Shown here: positions 62,040-64,000 of the stretch, in pieces
Position numbering within the stretch: the stretch's first letter is position 1
How the letters are laid out: each line of letters opens with the position of its first letter
Assembly (NCBI RefSeq): GCF_002865645.1
Contig: NW_020194619.1
Location: 2,640,442 to 2,704,441 of the forward strand
Length of the DNA stretch: 64,000 nucleotides
Direction of reading: 5' to 3'
From: Hyaloscypha bicolor E
Taxonomy: Eukaryota > Ascomycota > Leotiomycetes > Helotiales > Hyaloscyphaceae
Notes under the pieces: model-generated
The model's input: the letters and a program-made list of their open reading frames with translations, nothing else
What the model was told of the DNA's origin: nothing
Databases searched by the model: none
Position numbers and translations under genes: made by a program

Positions 62040-64000
62040 GAGCTTTTCTTAATCTTAAATAAAGCTTATTACTTTTAATTCTTTATATATTTTTTAAATT
62101 TTTCTTCTAATTATTATTTATAATTTTTAGAGAATATTATTATTAGATTATTATTCTAGAAATCGAATGAACTTTACTATTACTTATTTCTTATTATTAT
62201 CTAATTACTATTACTAAATAGTATTTTTAATATATGAAATTCTATTACTAGATTTTAGGAATTAAATATAAAGTATTTTTTTTAGTATAAAAATAAATAG
62301 GGAAATCGAGAAGTTATTTTATAGACTTTTAATTCCGAATTATAGTAATAGATAATAATTATATTTGGAATTAAAGAAAAAAAAGAAGAAGAAAAAAGAT
62401 CTTTTATATATATTTTATTAAACTAGAAATCTTTTAAAAACTTTACTTGCCTTTTTAACTAGCTATTCTCGCGGCTTATACTAGTCTAAAGCTTAACTAT
62501 AATATCTATAGATCTTGACTTTAACTTAAACTACTATTATAAGTTTCCTTATAATATTTAAATAAACTTCCTAATTAGAAGTTATATATAAACGAAATAG
62601 CTAAACTAGAAGCCTTATAATAGGAAAAGAAAACCTTATTAAACCCAAAGGTTATTTCTAAAAATACTTAATAATATATAATTCTGGGAATTTCTTAGAT
62701 ATTAGATAAACTAGATCTATTTATTTAAAGCCTATTTTATACTAGAAAACCTACTTTTTTTTAATATAATTATAGCTATATTTAAAATATATATTATAGC
62801 TACTTTAAAAGTATATATTAAGGCTTAATTAATATATTATATATTCCTATTTCTATAGAGAACTTCTCTTATATAGAACTTTTTCTTTAATTATAATACT
62901 ATTTTATTACCGGAAATTAGTTATTTCTTTAAAAAGCTAGTATAATTTACTAATTTTTACTATTAATCTATTTCTTACTATTAAATATTATCTAAATAAT
63001 TCCTATATTTTTAATACTAATTCGGAATACCTGATTTTTCTATATTCTATATTAACTTTAATATTAACTATTTCAAACTCAATAATAGTATTATAAATCT
63101 CATTTATATTATCTTATAGTTCTTCTTTTTATATATCCTAATACCTTTAGTATTACCTTTATAAATATAGATATTACTTTAAAGTCCTAACTAACTAAAT
63201 AGTTTTATATTATATAAAGTCGATTTTAATAAGTACTAAATAAATATAATTAGCTTTTAGAAGAGATATAAATTAGTTTCGGAAAAAGTAATATATTATT
63301 TTAAGTTATTTCTTAATTCTATTATTCTAACTTTCTTTTTATTAATATTTACTTTATATTTTCCTAATATCTTTAGTATATTTATATATCTTATCTTTTA
63401 TATATTTCCTATATTATTTCTTTTCTTTTATATTATTTTTTGAATTAATAGGAATATTTCCGAATAAATAAAGAATTAGGATATATTTATATTATAAAAT
63501 TTTCGTTATTTCCTTTTATATTCTAATACTTCACATATTATTACTATATCTATATTTCTATTATATTACTTTCTTATTTCCCTATTATTACTATTTAGTT
63601 TAATCTATTCTAATTATTTCCTTAATTATATTTTCTTAGATATATATATTTGTATTTTTTTTTATAATAGAAGCCTAACTTTATATTTTACTTTCTATAA
63701 TTATTTCTAATTTATAACTATATTACCTTAAATATACCTAATTAATATACCTATTTTCTTTATTATATATATTATTATTTTAGCTTTATTTTCTTACTAG
63801 GAAGAAAGAAAAACTCGAATATATATAATATCTTTATATAATTCGAGACTATTTTAATTTACTCTTTATTTTAGAATATACTTAAAAGAAATTCTTATAA
63901 TCTCGAGAACCTTTAATTCTATAATTTATAACTATTATACTAATAATATTTTTATAACCTATTAAGAATAATAAAATAGCCAAAGTATAGATTTCTTAAG
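62040..64000 (+). other. Start of the extra 3' module in copy 4
   Basis: This is the reverse complement of the 13,000-14,900 part of copy 2 and of 46,100-48,050 in copy 3. It holds the roughly 1.9 kb without a frame, and the beginning of the long module ORF is expected at about 63,900 and beyond. Confidence 0.6.

Larger units (their letters stand above)
53882..64000 (+). mobile_element. Ty3/Gypsy element X, copy 4 (runs off right edge)
   Basis: This is a plus-strand copy that begins with LTR-e, followed by leader, gag, protease, RT, RNase H, integrase (to about 61,990) and the start of the extra module (62,040-64,000). It is oriented opposite to the other three. The domains are easiest to read here despite RIP. 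The extra ORF begins close to the right edge, so the 3' LTR is outside the window. Confidence 0.85.

Overview
This window looks like a piece of a filamentous ascomycete (Pezizomycotina) chromosome, possibly a leotiomycete; the class is inferred, not shown. It has short GT-AG introns of about 45-110 nt (one of 182 nt) and fungal protein families. It also has two very A+T-rich blocks in which CpA/TpG is almost gone and TpA is in excess. In those blocks most in-frame stops sit where CAA, CAG or TGG would be expected. That is the signature of repeat-induced point mutation (RIP).

Layout. (1) 1-26,150 is an AT-rich block. It holds one partial and one complete copy of a long Ty3/Gypsy retrotransposon, called element X here, both on the minus strand. 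Between them lies a 1.5-kb fragment of a different Gypsy element. A 501-bp MITE sits inside the first copy, a foreign insert with an A27 tract sits inside the second, and a degenerate tail of unknown origin follows. (2) 26,150-42,990 is a gene island of balanced composition. (3) 42,995-64,000 is a second AT-rich block with a truncated minus-strand copy of X, a Ty1/Copia remnant and a plus-strand copy of X that runs off the right edge. Comparing the four copies gives a structure of LTR (about 0.3 kb), gag, protease, RT, RNase H, integrase, an extra module of about 4.7 kb with its own long ruined reading frame, and LTR, about 13.2 kb in all.

Gene island. Spliced models that keep frame throughout could be built by hand for an 8-exon amino-acid permease (632 aa, minus), an 8-exon protein kinase with long flanking domains (914 aa, plus) and a 3-exon cysteine-rich protein (about 239 aa, minus). 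A CorA-like membrane protein has an intact 511-aa frame, but its conserved N-terminus is cut off by a stop and a frameshift. Several genes are clearly dead or partial: a Myb/SANT-like gene, a GPR1/FUN34/YaaH acetate-transporter-like gene, an NAD(P)H-dependent FMN reductase-like gene and the C-terminal end of an amino-acid transporter. At least two of the inactivating stops are CAG-to-TAG-like, which fits RIP leaking from the flanking repeats. The genes do not form a pathway; several are membrane transport proteins. No rRNA, tRNA or CRISPR was found. All homology calls are by eye from motifs; no search was run.
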